Made by a program: the position numbers and the translations under genes. Shown here in pieces: positions 22,107 through 34,600 of a DNA stretch of 64,000 nucleotides (position 1 is its first letter; each line of letters opens with the position of its first letter). Where the stretch lies: positions 124,001 through 188,000 of the forward strand of contig JAFISE010000035.1 in the NCBI GenBank assembly GCA_022560025.1, written 5' to 3'. Under the pieces are notes generated by a model, which ran no database searches, was not told where the DNA came from, and saw nothing but the letters and a program-made list of their open reading frames with translations. The stretch is from Stagonosporopsis chrysanthemi. Taxonomy: Eukaryota > Ascomycota > Dothideomycetes > Pleosporales > Didymellaceae.

Positions 22107-23069
22107 CTACAATTTCGCCTTCACCGATCCAACACCGGCCTTGACCTGTACCTTCCCCGCCCCATCGGTATCAACCGTGACCACAACGCCCTCCTTTGCA
22201 TTACTGCCCGCTTTGAGACTCACCTCCTGACAATCCTCAATCCCGACCTCGTTCGCGAACTGCACGACCACGAAATCGATCGGCCGGTCGCCAATAACAA
22301 TCATAGGCGCATGCCACGTCCCCGCGCCGTACGTGACAGCCTGGTCGCCCCGCGCTACAAATGCACGTAGGTTTTTCAAGTCCGGGAGTCCAGGCCCTTT
22401 CGGACGCGTGGAGGGATGCAGTTTCTCGAATTGCGGTGCTGGGGGACCGGATTCGGTGGAGTACGGTGCTGGGCGTGCGCGCGCGAAGATGTCTCTGAAG
22501 CTCCTCTTGCGCTCGACGAGGGGCGTCGGGTACGGTGGAGGACGACCGATGTGCCGTTTCGAGGCGCTGGCGGGGAGGGTGGGCGCGACGATGACGAGGT
22601 ACTGGGTGTGTCTGTCCTGCGCCGCGAGGCCCATGGGGATGAAAGTTTGGGTGGTGAAGGGGTGGCGCTCAAGGATGGTAACGTCGAGGAGCTGGCGGTC
22701 GAGATTGCCGCTGCTGTCTTCATCTTCGTCCAGATCCAGGTCGCCCCATGAGCTGGGTATGCTCTCGCTGGGCTCGTTGCTGCGCAGGTTCCGTGGTGAG
22801 CACACAAACATGTTCATCACTGCTTTCGCGGGCTTTTTGGAGGGTGCCAGATTGTAGAGATTTGACATGTGCGTTACGTCTAAGTATTTTGTTGCTGAGC
22901 CCTGGTTTGCCTGGACATGTTGTGGTGGTGGCACGCGCTGCGGTATCGGCAGTTTGGAGCTGGGAGATGTCGCGGGGTTTTCAATCACAGTGCCGAATTG
23001 CGAGAAGGCAGTGGGCGTCAGAAGCTCCATGGGTATCCGTATAGACGGACATGGCATTGAGGTCGGCAT
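22107..23069 (-). CDS. DAL3: Ureidoglycolate lyase (allantoin degradation)
   Basis: This single-exon gene encodes 320 aa and resembles ureidoglycolate lyase, which splits ureidoglycolate to glyoxylate and urea in purine nitrogen use. The N-terminal part shows ELLTPTAFSQFGTVIENP and later LERHPFTTQTFIPMG, a cupin strand region. The C-terminal part has LRAFVARGDQAVTYGAGTWH followed by DFVVVQFANEVGIEDCQEV, the conserved active-site end of the family. Two insertions (a Ser/Asp-rich one near residue 105 and a Pro/Arg-rich one near 165-215) make it longer than the bacterial enzyme and fit fungal lengths. It is transcribed away from eIF2A and shares a 594-bp upstream region with it. I see no GATA-site pattern strong enough to claim nitrogen control. 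Confidence 0.9.
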   Translation of the reverse strand: MPTSMPCPSIRIPMELLTPTAFSQFGTVIENPATSPSSKLPIPQRVPPPQHVQANQGSATKYLDVTHMSNLYNLAPSKKPAKAVMNMFVCSPRNLRSNEPSESIPSSWGDLDLDEDEDSSGNLDRQLLDVTILERHPFTTQTFIPMGLAAQDRHTQYLVIVAPTLPASASKRHIGRPPPYPTPLVERKRSFRDIFARARPAPYSTESGPPAPQFEKLHPSTRPKGPGLPDLKNLRAFVARGDQAVTYGAGTWHAPMIVIGDRPIDFVVVQFANEVGIEDCQEVSLKAGSNAKEGVVVTVDTDGAGKVQVKAGVGSVKAKL

Positions 23070-23663
23070 TGCAGCGCTCAGCGAAGATTCACGTTAGTCG
23101 TGGAGTAGAACAGGACAAGACGGCACGCGATGGCTGGGGAAGATGGAGCTTGTGATAGCATCAGCAGCGGGCGCAACCGACGCGCTAAGATAGCGATTAG
23201 CGGGCTGGAATTTCGACATGTGCAAGGTCATGTTGATGCGTCTGCACTGGAGAATGCAAATGCCGCAGACAAGGCCATTGTTTGGTGTTTTCGCTCCGAC
23301 GACCTGGAAGGCATGAGTAGTCAATTTGGCCCCTTCACATGCGTGTCCTGTTCGAGCGAACGGGCCTGACGGGCCGACGCTTAGCGCAGGCTGGCCAAAG
23401 CGTTCAAACTTTGGTGCACCGTGGTGATTGTCACGAACCTCTCCCCCAGACCCGTTGACAAGCCCCTGTGTGGTCGCTCTCCCAAGTCTGCTCGGCCCTG
23501 AAGCGAAGCAAACAAGCAAGCCGAATACGTCATTCGCGTGCGCGAACGTGTCTCAGTCTTACTTAGCCTTTCTCACCGCCAACGCACTGCACCGCCAGAC
23601 TCGCGACCACCAGCTCCTTGCCCGGCGCCATCTTTGTACCATCTACTGTGGCTTTGACTAGTC
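23070..23663. other. Divergent upstream region of ureidoglycolate lyase and eIF2A
   Basis: The two genes are transcribed outward from this 594-bp stretch. No TATA box or repeat stands out. Open frames here are not supported by domains. Confidence 0.4.
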
Positions 23664-26008
23664 ATGGCAGCTCCCACACAGTTGGCCTGTACGTGTCTTG
23701 CCGCCGAGTCTGCGTGCTCCTTGCTTGAACTACGCTAATGCACTTTGCCAGATCGCACCTCCAAGGGCATCGGAATCTTCAACGCGGCTCCCGCATACGA
23801 GCCTCTCCCGGGCTTCGCACCGTGAGTTGCAGCAGCACGTGCCTGCGCGCCAATGCGTTAACAAAGTCTCCAGGCCTGAGGGCAACCTTCGTTGTAAATG
23901 CTACTCGCCTGACAGCAAGTACTTTGCTTGGGCGTCGCCTGAACAGTAGGTTGCTGGACACGCTGGGCGATGGTTTTGGCTTACGCAATCATCCAGGGTA
24001 TCTGTTATTGACGCCTCGACTGGCGACCTTGTCTCGACCGTCCCCGCTGTCAACGTCTTCCAGCTTGGCTTCTCCCCGCTGGGTACCTACATCATCACAT
24101 GGCAGCTGCCATCCAAGGACGAGGAGGGCAATGCGAAGAAGAACCTGAAGGTCTGGACGACCGTCCCGGAAGCGGGGGAGACTGACGGCGCTGAGCGAGC
24201 AGTGGTTGGCGAGTTCGTGCAAAAGTCCCAGACTGGCTGGAATCTGCAGTACTCTCCTGACGAGACATTCTGTGCACGCACTGTCACCAATGAGGTGCAA
24301 TTTTTCCAGTCGGGGGATCTCCGCAACCCATGGAACAAGCTGCACGTCGAGGGCGTGACTGACTTTGCTCTGTCGCCCGGCAAGAACCATTCAGTTGCAG
24401 TTTTTGTTCCGGAGCGCAAGGTGCGTCCCAATGCTGAACATGATATAACACGAACTGACGTGTAATCAGGGAATGCCCGCCGCGGTCAAGGTCTTCCAAG
24501 TGCCTCAGTTCAACTCCCCTGTCTCGCAGAAGACGTTTTTCAAGAGCGACAAGGTCCAGCTGAAGTGGAATGATCTTGGGACAAGCGTCATCGTTTTGGC
24601 GCAGACCGATGTCGACAAGACCAACAAGAGCTACTACGGCGAGACGAACATGTACATCCTCAGCGCCAACGGCTCTTTCGACTCGCGCATCCAGCTTGAC
24701 AAGGAGGGCCCAATTCACGACGTCTCCTGGTCGCCCAACTCGAAAGAGTTTGGTGTGGTGTACGGCTACATGCCTGCAAAGACCACCATCTACAATGTTC
24801 GCGCCGTTGCTCAGCACAGCTTCGATCTAGGCCCAAGGAACACCATTAACTTCTCGCCACACGGTCGTTTCGTTCTTGTTGCAGGTTTCGGTAACCTTGC
24901 TGGAGATGTCGACATCTACGATTTGGAGAGAAACTACCACAAAGTGTGCACCATCAAGGCTTCCAACTGCACTTACTGCGAGTGGAGCCCTGATGGCAAG
25001 CACATTCTCACTGCGACCACCAGCCCGCGTCTTCGTGTCGACAACGGCATCCGTATTTATCACATCACCGGACCTCTCATGTACAACCAGGAGATCAATG
25101 AGTTGTACCATGTCACTTGGCGCCCGCAGTCGCCTCAGCAGCACTCCTTGGATAATGTGCTGACCGCTCCTGAGCCTCACCCTTCTGCCGCCGCATTTAC
25201 TGCGACCCAGAAGACTCCTTCCAAGCCTGCTGGCGCCTACCGTCCCCCTGGAGCACGAGGAACTGCCACCCCTCTCATGTTCAAGCGCGAGGATGAGGGC
25301 GGAGCGGCATACACCAACACCGGTGTATCATCAACCAACGTTGGATACCAGAACGGTTTCGGCCGCGGCGGACGTCGCCAGGTTCCCGGTGCTGAACCTG
25401 CACAGAACCTGCCGCCGGGCGCTGCTCCCGGAGGGGGTGTCAGCCTTTCTGGCACTGGCGAGGGCGAAGAGCTGTCCAAGGCAGCCCAGAAGAACAAGAA
25501 GAAACGCGAGGCCAAGAAGGCCCGTGAGGCTGCGGAGAAGGCTGCCGGTCTGACCGCCGATGCGCCAAATGGGCCAGCTGGCCGCAGCCCTGAGCGTCGC
25601 GATGCCCGCGATGGCCGTCAGCGTAGCCACAGTAAGAATGGAGGCTACGGAAATGGCAGGAGTCCAAGCCAGCAGCGCGCCTATGGCAACAGTCCCGACC
25701 GCCGTGCCCCCGGCCAGCAGCGCCAGAACCAGGGTCAGCCGCAGCAGCAGCGTAGCCAGGACGCCCGCGTCCCGCCCCCAGTGCAGACCTCCAACGTCCC
25801 AGCACCCGATCTCACTGTCACCAGCCCCGGCGAGGGCAGCGGTCCTCAAGACAAGAAGATTCGCGGTCTGCTCAAAAAGGTCCGCGCCATTGACGAGCTC
25901 AAGATGAGGCAAGCCGGCGGTGAGAAGCTCGAGGACACCCAGATCAAAAAGATCGGCACTGAAGAGTCGATCCGCAAGGAGCTCTCCGGACTTGGATTCA
26001 TCGGCTAG
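23664..26008 (+). CDS. Eukaryotic translation initiation factor 2A
   Basis: The gene encodes about 709 aa in five exons: 23664-23688, 23752-23821, 23874-23945, 23997-24420 and 24470-26008. Three very short 5' exons join to read MAAPTQLAYRTSKGIGIFN, EPLPGFAPPEGNLR and ASPEQVSVIDASTGDLV. The N-terminal 430 residues form the beta-propeller typical of eIF2A, including SGDLRNPWNKLHVEGVTDFA, DVSWSPNSKEFGVVYG, TINFSPHGRFVLVAGFGNLA and CEWSPDGKHILTATTSPRLR. The C-terminal third is basic and low-complexity (Lys/Ala, Gln, Arg). It ends with a short conserved helix containing DKKIRGLLKKVRAIDELK, the usual eIF2A tail. It acts in cytoplasmic, non-canonical delivery of initiator tRNA. Confidence 0.94.
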
Positions 26009-27320
26009 CACCTTTTGTTTCCCTCGCTTGACTGGGCGTCCATTGAAGCTATCTATATCAGGCCCGGATCCCACACGCGGGATTTGTTTGCCAAACAACC
26101 CTGAGGGACAGAAAAATTTGCTCATCCTGTTGTTGAGCTCCTGAGCCTTGGCTGATTGTCTAGCCACAGGATAAATTGGATGTGGAAGCAGAGTAAATCG
26201 TAGCCAGCACCGGCTGCAAGAAAAGTACAAAATCATTCTTCATTACAGCACGATATCCTCTACTTGCATGTCGCATTGAACAGTGATGATAATACCGGCG
26301 CTTGACAAAACATATGGACAGCATTAGCTTTTGGTTGGCTACACTTGTGTGGTCGAATAGAAGTTCTAGCCTTGGGCAACTCTATGGGGCAAAAACGTGA
26401 CCACTTTAAAGCTTTGATGGGAGGGTGCAGTGACAACAGGAAACAGCCAGATTAAAGATAGGTGTTGTCGGGTCAGAAGATGAACGCTGTTCCGTTGCCC
26501 GTCAGGAGGAGCACTGCGTTGTAGTCAGCCCACAGAGCCTGTTCAGTTGGCGATTGACCCTGCAGGAATGGATTAAATTCGTAAGAAGACAAAGACAAAT
26601 AATAAGCAGACCCGCCTCGTGAGCCTTGGAAAATACAGGCTAAACACTATCTGTCACTACGACTTGGCTGTGAAGCCTGAATGAATACCATGCTGCCCAT
26701 ATTCAAGCCCATGACGTCACTGCCATGTGGGGCGACTTCTTCCATGCAGGGGCCCGCTCTTGCGTAGCGCATGAGCTTCAGAAGCTTCGTAGAACGTCTT
26801 GCGCACCACTCAACATACCGGTGGCTCTGGAAGATCATTACTGCTACAGCAAGACTTTGATGACATGGTGGCAATGACGCAAAAGTTTCACGAGGATGTT
26901 CACCACCAGAAACAGGTCTCGAACGTGCCGACTGGGTTGGTCTTGCTTGATTCTACAACCCCTGCCATCGTGAATCGCAATCACAAACAAGCGAATCGTA
27001 ATCGTGGACAAGCAATTGAATCCACCAGTTGAATTCGCATGGGGTATCGCGATGGCTGTCAGGCGGCATATGACGTACGATTACACCCCTGCTCTCTTAC
27101 TCGAAGGTGAGTGATTGCCATGTCGCGGACGTGCTTGCCAACGCCTTTCACGTCAGGCAGGCGCAGACATGCAAATGTAAGTGACGTAGCCCTCACTTCC
27201 ATGTGAAAGATGCGCATATATAGAGCAGCAGCATGCGCACTTCAGGTTTCAACAAACACCAACATCCTACACTAAACACCACACTTAATCCACCTACCAA
27301 CCAACAAAACAACCATCACC
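26009..27320. other. Intergenic region with Hsp12 promoter
   Basis: I see no gene in 1.3 kb. The right-hand end is the promoter of the Hsp12-like gene: a CCCCT stress element at 27086-27090, a TATATA box at 27217-27222 and a CA-rich leader just before the ATG. Confidence 0.5.
27217..27222 (+). promoter_or_regulatory. TATA box of the Hsp12-like gene
   Basis: TATATA lies 99 bp upstream of the ATG, with a CA-rich leader between them. A CCCCT stress-response-type element at 27086-27090 lies further upstream. Both features suit a stress-inducible small heat-shock gene. The assignment is by position and motif only. Confidence 0.6.
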
Positions 27321-27699
27321 ATGTCTGAAGCCGCACGCAAGGATTTCCACACCAAGGCCGGTGAGAAGCTCGTACGTCTTCGCTCTCCTCCACCATACTC
27401 CCCTACTGACCACCCTCAGACCCCCGACTCCTCTAAGTCCACCCTCGACAAGACCAAGGAGAGCATCACCGGTGCCGCCGACAAGACCGCTCGTGAGATC
27501 GAGCCCGGTAAGTCCCTCTGAATTCTCAGCACCCTCTTCTCCCTTCCTCCACATGCTAACCAGCGCAGACTCCAACAAGACCACCGCCCAGTCGTTCGGC
27601 GACAAGGTCGGCCGCACCAAGGACAACAACGTTCACGGCTCGACACACGAGTCTGTGGGTGACAAGGTCAAGGGCGCGCTGGGATTGGGTAAGCACTAG
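27321..27699 (+). CDS. Hsp12/Hsp9-like small heat-shock protein
   Basis: This is a hydrophilic stress protein of about 89 aa (Hsp12/Wh11/Awh11 family), which is unfolded in solution and helical at membranes. The exons are 27321-27371, 27420-27507 and 27569-27699. The joined sequence starts MSEAARKDFHTKAGEKLTPD, continues with STLDKTKESITGAADKTARE and ends GDKVKGALGLGKH. All of these are family hallmarks, and the length is right. Introns are 48 and 61 nt. The gene has a TATA box and a stress-type CCCCT element upstream. The family is usually induced by heat, osmotic stress or stationary phase; induction here is inferred from that. Confidence 0.94.
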
Positions 27700-28474
27700 G
27701 TGCTAGATGCGCAAGAGGAGGATGTAATACCCGGGTTCTTCTAGCTTCTGACCCTGTGGACGAGAATGCTTTATGATACCATGCCTGACGGCTAATACTA
27801 TTATTCAACAACTACATACGGTCGTGCAGTTTGATATGAAATGATGTTATGAATGTCGTCGGATATTAGGACTCACTGGGCTAAACGTTCTAGGCTGATG
27901 TGCTCACTGTCTCGTTTCTCATTGAGAGGCTATTGGATAGAGTTGATGAATTCTGGTGATGGCCTAGCAGCGCGACCTAGTTGAAGGATATCCGTTGCAG
28001 TACAATGAATCTGCGCTCATTCTGTCGGTCTTTCCTTCTCACTGCTACCTTTTAACTGATTGTCTATCGAAGTAAACTCTGCGCTAAAGCCATGAGATTG
28101 GTATGTCCGCCATTGCCCACCGTCCCTTTGGACAGACCCAGGAGGCAGACATCTCTTCTAGCCCATCACACACATGTACATACTTTTACAAATGTATTTA
28201 ATACACCAGTTCAGAGATCCCATAAGATATGATATCTAGATCACCGGGTCACCTGCACACCTACCCAGTCCGTTCGAAGGGCTTTTTGCTTCCCGTAACA
28301 CACTTGACACATCAAATCCCCTACGCACCAAGCACGATCGCACTTTTCGTTCCATGAGCCTCACACCACTGTACGCTACAATCGACAATATCGAAACGAA
28401 ATGGGTATCTTATTTTGCTTCTGACCAATACTTCCAACAGAAGACCTCTATGCTGATGCGGACACTTGTTGCTG
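27700..28474. other. Convergent 3' spacer
   Basis: This AT-rich sequence lies between the ends of the Hsp12-like and prefoldin 6 genes. I see no gene or repeat. Confidence 0.4.
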
Positions 28475-28988
28475 CTACTGCTGCGCGGCGTTCTGAATCT
28501 GAATAATCTGCACGCACTGTCAATACGACCACACTCGCCGTGTCTGCCCAAGCAACCTACCTCAACCTTGAGCTTCTCGCTCTTCTCCTGGATGCCCTTG
28601 ATCTGCGTCTCGAACCGCCGGATCTCCTTCTCGATGAACTCCAGACGCCCGTTGACGGACATGAGGGCTTCGGTCTTGTCTTGCTTCAGCAGCACGGGGC
28701 CGATCTGCTTGTAGATTGTTGCGTCATCGTCGAGGAGGTCGAATTCCTGCGGTGCGTTGTTAGTTTCGTGTTGAGCCTGCAAACGAAAAGTGGTGTCGCC
28801 ACACCTTCTTGACCGTTGTGTTTTCCTGCTGCTGAGACTCGAGCTTCTGGCGCGCCTCGACGGCTGTTCCGAGCTCTATTTTACGGGTTTAGCATATTCT
28901 TTGCCACGAGATGCGCCGCCGTCTTACCTGCCTGCAGGTTCTGGTAGCTCTCGGACAGCTCCTGGAGCTTCTTCTGCACGTCTGCCAT
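28475..28988 (-). CDS. YKE2: Prefoldin subunit 6
   Basis: This is a beta-type prefoldin subunit of about 116 aa. It belongs to the hexameric chaperone that hands nascent actin and tubulin to the CCT chaperonin. It has four exons: 28988-28928, 28875-28805, 28746-28561 and 28507-28475. The last exon encodes only ten residues, IIQIQNAAQQ. The first exons give MADVQKKLQELSESYQNLQ and a second helix ending QQQENTTVKK. The central exon carries EFDLLDDDATIYKQIGPVLL, the conserved hairpin, and KQDKTEAL. Two terminal coiled-coil helices flank the hairpin, as expected. It is transcribed away from Vps4, with 410 bp between their ATGs. Confidence 0.94.
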
Positions 28989-29398
28989 GGTTTGTCGTTG
29001 CTGAGTAACCGCCTGCCAAAAGATTCCCAATGTTTCAGTCGGCGCGGAGCACGCGAAGGTGGGATGTCGAGCCAACTGCACTGGGCTTAGCGAATCGCGG
29101 GGCTAGATTCGCGCCTTGGCTGTGCACATGGGAGGTCATGGAGAAGAAGACTCCCACTTCCTGCACTGCGATACAGCCCGTCTTGCCGCCTGCCGGATCA
29201 TTGCCTGCTGGAGAAGCTCGAGAATCAGGAAAGCGTTGCCGCGAGGGACAGTGATTTCCAACAAGCGACAGCCGTTGCCCCGCCGAGGCACCCAGCACCG
29301 TCATTGCACCAGCCTCTACGCAACCGCCCCGCGACGCGCATACGTATAGGACACACTTGGGAATCCGCTGCGGCAGATAGCCCAGCACAAGCGTGAAG

Positions 29399-31096
29399 AT
29401 GAGCCAGGCAGACTTTCTGGGTCGTGCCATTGAGCAGGTCAAGAAGGCTATTGAGACCGACACGGCTGGCGACTATGAGGCGGCGTATCAACAGTATTAC
29501 AGCGCGCGTGAGTGATGGATGTGGGCTGTTGCTGGGATACTGTATGCTAACACTCTACAGTGGAGCTGTTCATGCTCGCTCTAAAATGTACGATGGGCTC
29601 TGCTCCCCACCAAACGATACCACAACAAGACCACACACTGACAATGAGCAGGGGAGAAGAACCAGAAATCAAAGGACATGATTCGAGGCAAGGTCGCCGA
29701 GTACATGGAGCGCGCTGAGAAGCTCAAGCAACATCTGAACCAGAACGACGCCTCGAATCGCAAGAAGCCGTCCGCCATGGGCGCAAACGGCAAGTCAGCA
29801 GGCGGCAGTGGGAAAGGCGGCAAGTACGTAAAGAAGAGAAGGACTACATGCGCACTCCAAGCTGACACAATGCCAGGGACGACGAAGACGGCGAACAGGA
29901 CGCCGACTCGAAGAAGCTCCGCGGTGCTCTCGCGGGCGCCATCCTCACAGAGAAGCCCAACATCCGGTGGGAAGACGTTGCAGGTCTGGAGGGCGCCAAA
30001 GAGGCGCTGAAAGAGGCTGTCATCCTGCCAATCAAGTTCCCACACCTCTTCACCGGCAAGCGACAGCCGTGGAAGGGAATCCTGCTGTACGGGCCACCTG
30101 GTACGGGAAAGAGTTACCTCGCCAAAGCCGTCGCGACAGAAGCGAACAGCACATTCTTCAGCGTGTCAAGTTCCGACCTCGTGAGCAAATGGATGGGAGA
30201 ATCAGAACGGTGCGCTACCTCACTCGCAGTCCGCATCCCATACACACACCCATACTAACGCCCCGCCCAGACTCGTCAAACAACTCTTCGGCATGGCCCG
30301 TGAAAACAAACCCTCCATCATCTTCATCGACGAAATCGACGCCCTGTGCGGGCCCCGCGGCGAAGGCGAATCCGAAGCCTCGCGGCGCATCAAAACCGAG
30401 CTGCTCGTGCAAATGGACGGCGTGGGCAAGGACAGCAAAGGCGTGCTGATACTGGGCGCCACAAACATCCCCTGGCAGCTCGACTCGGCCATCCGCCGCC
30501 GCTTCCAGCGTCGCGTCCACATCAGCCTGCCGGACACGCCTGCGCGCATGAAGATGTTCGAGCTCGCTGTCGGCAACACCCCGTGCGAGCTCAGCCAGGC
30601 GGATTACAGACAGCTGGCCGACCTGTCCGAGGGGTATTCCGGGTCCGATATCAGTATTGCGGTGCAGGACGCGCTGATGCAGCCCGTGCGGTTGATCCAG
30701 ACGGCGACGCATTACAAGCAGGTGAGTCGGCCCCCTCCCCTTCTATTTCCCTCTCTTTACCGCCCCCTCCTCCCTCCCTTCCCCACCCACCCACCCACCC
30801 ACATACAGTCTCCCCCCCCCCCCTCTTCCTCTGCTCCAACACACCCTCCTCTAACCCACCCGCCCCTCATCCAGGTCCAAATCGAAGGCACCACAAAATG
30901 GACCCCCTGCTCGCCCGGCGACCCAACCGCGGTCGAAAAATCCTGGACAGACCTGGACGGCGACGAGCTGCTGGAGCCCCCGCTGCGCGTGCGCGACTTT
31001 GTCAAGGCCATCAAGAGCAGCAGGCCGACGGTTAGCGGCGATGATTTGACAAAGAATGCGGATTGGACCAAGGAGTTTGGGAGTGAGGGCGCGTAG
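29399..31096 (+). CDS. VPS4: AAA ATPase Vps4 of the ESCRT pathway
   Basis: This gene encodes about 437 aa, the same length as yeast Vps4, which disassembles ESCRT-III at endosomes. Six exons: 29399-29507, 29561-29587, 29652-29823, 29877-30209, 30271-30721 and 30875-31096. Exon 2 has only 27 nt. The N-terminal MIT domain (residues 1-75) begins [21 protein letters not shown] Lys/Ser/Gly linker follows. The AAA core has [20 protein letters not shown], Walker A GPPGTGKS near residue 174, Walker B IIFIDEID near 230, and the sensor and arginine-finger region [20 protein letters not shown]. The beta domain and C-terminal helix with [14 protein letters not shown] are present. The last intron is C-rich, with runs of CCCAC and a long C tract. 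Confidence 0.95.
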
Positions 31097-31684
31097 ATGG
31101 AAGGGGGCATGTGGGGGGAAGGGGGAAGGGGAAGGAGGAGGAACGAATGACGAGTCGGGCACGGAGGACAATGTGCGCATGGTGTCTTACTGCTTTATAC
31201 CGAATGAGCGAATCGATGGGCACTGGCGTTGATAGGGAGGTGGGCCTGCGAGGGCTCTGGGCGGAAGCCGAATACCAAGCACATGATCACACCAAGTTCG
31301 CAAGTGACCAACAGCAGGCGCAATATAATCACCACCATCACCATCCCCATCACCATCACCAGCAGGTCTGACGAGTCAAAACTCTTATGCACTTTTCTAC
31401 ATATTTCGGACTTTAGTCCAGGGGAACGGGGGAATCTGTGATAAAATAGTCTAACCAAGCACACCCTTCCTCTCCTCTCCGCCATCGCGCATCCATGGCA
31501 CATGCATCGAAACTGAACGCGAGTGCCTTCATATGCCTTGTGCCCTCCTCCGGCGCTTCAAACCACAGCCGCGACAGTCGCAGCGAGTCCTCGCCTTGAT
31601 GCCCAAAGTTTTTGGATATCGCGCCTCCGCTTCCTAAGTCTTGTGTGGCAGCTTCAGTGCCCGCAGCTTGAACCCGTTCACCTC
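31097..31684. other. Convergent 3' spacer with small CAC/CAT repeat
   Basis: This stretch separates the ends of Vps4 and Kap121. A short run of CACCAT-type repeats lies near 31331-31361. I see no gene. Confidence 0.45.
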
Positions 31685-34600
31685 CTAGCTGAAGTAGGCC
31701 TGAGCTGTGCGCTGCTGTTCCGGTGTCAGACTGCTGGCAACCTGGCCGAGATTTGTGCTGGTGGCCTGGATGAGGCTCTTGACGGCGTTGACGACGTGTG
31801 TGGCGGTTGTGCCCTGCAGGGTCTCGGCTTCGAGCGCCTGGACGGTGAATGTGAAGACCTTTGCGGGTTGTGAGAAGACGGCCTGGTTCTGCTGCTCGAT
31901 CAGCTTGGCCAGGAAGCTGTAGGCAAACGGCGCTGCCTCTTCGTCGTTCACGATGGGGAGGGTATCGACCCAGGCGGTGGTGACGTCCTGCCAGTTTTGA
32001 ACCTTGGCGGTGTTGTGGAGGAGGATCTTGGCGATGGCCGCCGATGCGTTCTCTGTGGCGAAAACATCATCGTCATTGCGAGAGTTGGGTCGCTGACAGA
32101 CCTGGAAGAGTGTTGGCAGCGAAGCAGCAGCGAAGTCTGACCAGGCCTCGCCACCCTTGTGAGCGGCGACACCAACACCGTAGACGGCAGCCTGTCGGTT
32201 GGCGGGCACGTCATCCTGCATACCGGCGATGAGAGGCTGGATGATTTGCTGGTTGTACTTCCACGACTCGGGTCCGGCAAACTCAAGCACGTCGTCGAAG
32301 ATGCAGATGGCCCACTGGCGCTGTGTGGGGTCCTGGTTGACGATAGCATTCGAGTAGAACTCCATCAGCTTCTCCCAGTGGGGCAGGAACTGCGTGCCCA
32401 GGTTCTTGAAGATGGTGTGGAAAGCCTGCATGTTTGTTAGAAAGGTTACGATCGTCGTGGTGCCATCAATGGCTCACCTTGTTCATGTCGGACAGGAGGT
32501 TCTGGTCGTCCTCAATAGCAAACAGCATCTCCTCAGATGCCTCCTCACCATCCTCGTTCTCGGCTTGCTCCTCCAGACGGTCCTTGACGCGCTCCTGGTA
32601 ATCGACCAGGACACTACGGGCGCTCTCAATGAAAGCAGCCATGTGAGTGGGCGTCAAGCAGTTCTTCCCAATGCACTCCAAGCACTCGTAGAAGCACTGG
32701 TACATCTCCGCAAGGGTGTCGATTGCGGGCTCGGTGCTGAGAACCTCGAGGACGCGCTCAACCGTGCGCTCCCACAGCTGGCCGAGCTGTGTTGACTCTG
32801 GCCCGTGGGCCTTTTTGTAGGCGTTCAAGAGAGCGGGAACACACTTTGCGGATGCAACACGGACCGGGTCGTGGAAGAAGAATGCCAGACCAGGCAGAGC
32901 AATCTTGTCCATGATGTCGTTGACGTACGGCTCAAAGGCATCCTCCAGAACCTGAGCATAGATGACGATAAGCTCAATAGCCATGTGCTTGTCGTCAAGA
33001 ATGCTGGTCTTGATACCGATGACCTTGCCCTTGAGGGGGACAAGCTCCCAGCCCTCCTCATCCTGAATCTGAGCGACCTGGTCCTCGTCATCGAGCAACT
33101 GGATGTCGGCCTTGGCGCCGGCAAGTTCTGTCAGAGGCGGGATGACACCAGCCAGGTAAGGCACAAACTCGCGACCCATGACACGGCACATGCGACCCCA
33201 GCAGTGGAGCAGGTAGGACGCTTGTGGATCGTCGGATTCGGTGACACTGTTCTGGACACGGCCAAGCAGCTGCACCAAGTTGAGCGCATCCTGTCCCATC
33301 CTCTCCTTTCCAACGGCAAGGGCGATTAGCGTTGCGCACTCCATAGCCTTGGCGCGCAGGAGGCGGTACTCTCTCGACTGCTCCTCTTGCAGAACGTTGA
33401 AGAGCAGCGGCATCAGAGTGTTGTAATAGTTTCCAAAAGCGGTCTCGGCAGAATCTGCGACGGTTGCAATCGTGGAAAGTGCCTGCTCCTGTACAAAACG
33501 CTTGGGGCTCTGCAGGAGCATGAGCAGGTGGTTCAAGAGCTGGTCCAGGTAGGGCGCCAGGATCTCCTTCTCAGCCTCCTCGCAAAAGTTGACCAGGGCG
33601 GCAGCTGCGTGAGCCTGCACGCGGGGCTCGGCAGACTCGAGCACCGGAATGATGTTGGGCAGGACAATCTGGTGGTACTGTCCCTGCATGGTTCCTGCAA
33701 AGTCGGTGCTCATCTGACCAACCGCATTGCATCCAGCCCAGCGCACACGAGGGTGAGGATCGCGCAGAGCAGGGATGACAAGATCCAAGACCTTGTCGAG
33801 CTCGCCAAGCATCAAGTCGCGACATCCCTCCGAGATGGCGGAGATGGCCATCAGGGCAGCATGCCTGTCCCTCCATGCCGAAGATGTCATCATGCGAGGC
33901 AGCCAGTTGAATGTAGGAGGCAGAATAGCCTGTCCGCCGAGCTTGTTGGCCAGTCGGTCCATGCACTGCTCGCCAGCAACATGGTTCGAGTCGCTCTCCT
34001 CATCGAGATCCTCCGAAACGTTCCACTCTTCAGCGTCATCGTCGTCGGCACCAACGTCAGTCATGAGAGACAGACACTGTGTGACCATGTCGTTGGTGAA
34101 GTTGGGGTCCTTTTTGCACATCTGCGGTGCGTTGTCTGCAAAGGTCGCCATGAGCTCGAGAGCATTCTGGCGGGCCGTCTCGCCGAGGTCCTTGTCTTGG
34201 ATGACGGAGATGCTGAAATGTACGAGGCTGTTGAACAGCGGCTTGAACATCTTGGGCGCGACTTCGGCAAGGTCGATGAGCGAGATGAGAGCCTTTGTGA
34301 GAAGCTCTGCATCTCTGGAGTCCTTGATCGGCGGGAGGATGTTGAGGATCTCGGGGACAAGACCAAAGTACTTGGACTGGGCCTTTTTGGTGATGGAGCG
34401 GAAGAAGGAAGCAAACGCCTCGACTGCAGCAATGCGCACAGAGGTTTCGCCGTCAGCGAAGCCGCCCTTGAAGGCGCTCATGACGACATCTTCGTGCTGC
34501 TTCTCGATGATCTGAGGGGTGGTGGAGAATATGCGGAAGGCGTTCTCGCGCTGGGCGGGGACCTGCGACTGGCTGGCCTGGAAGAGTGCGCCGAGGAGTT

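Noticed and set aside
24095..24817. Antisense open frames over eIF2A
   Set aside because: The plus strand carries well-matched eIF2A propeller motifs across the same interval.
31111..31371. Small open frame after VPS4 ending in a His-rich stretch
   Set aside because: It is coded by a CACCAT microsatellite in the 3' region and has no support as a gene.
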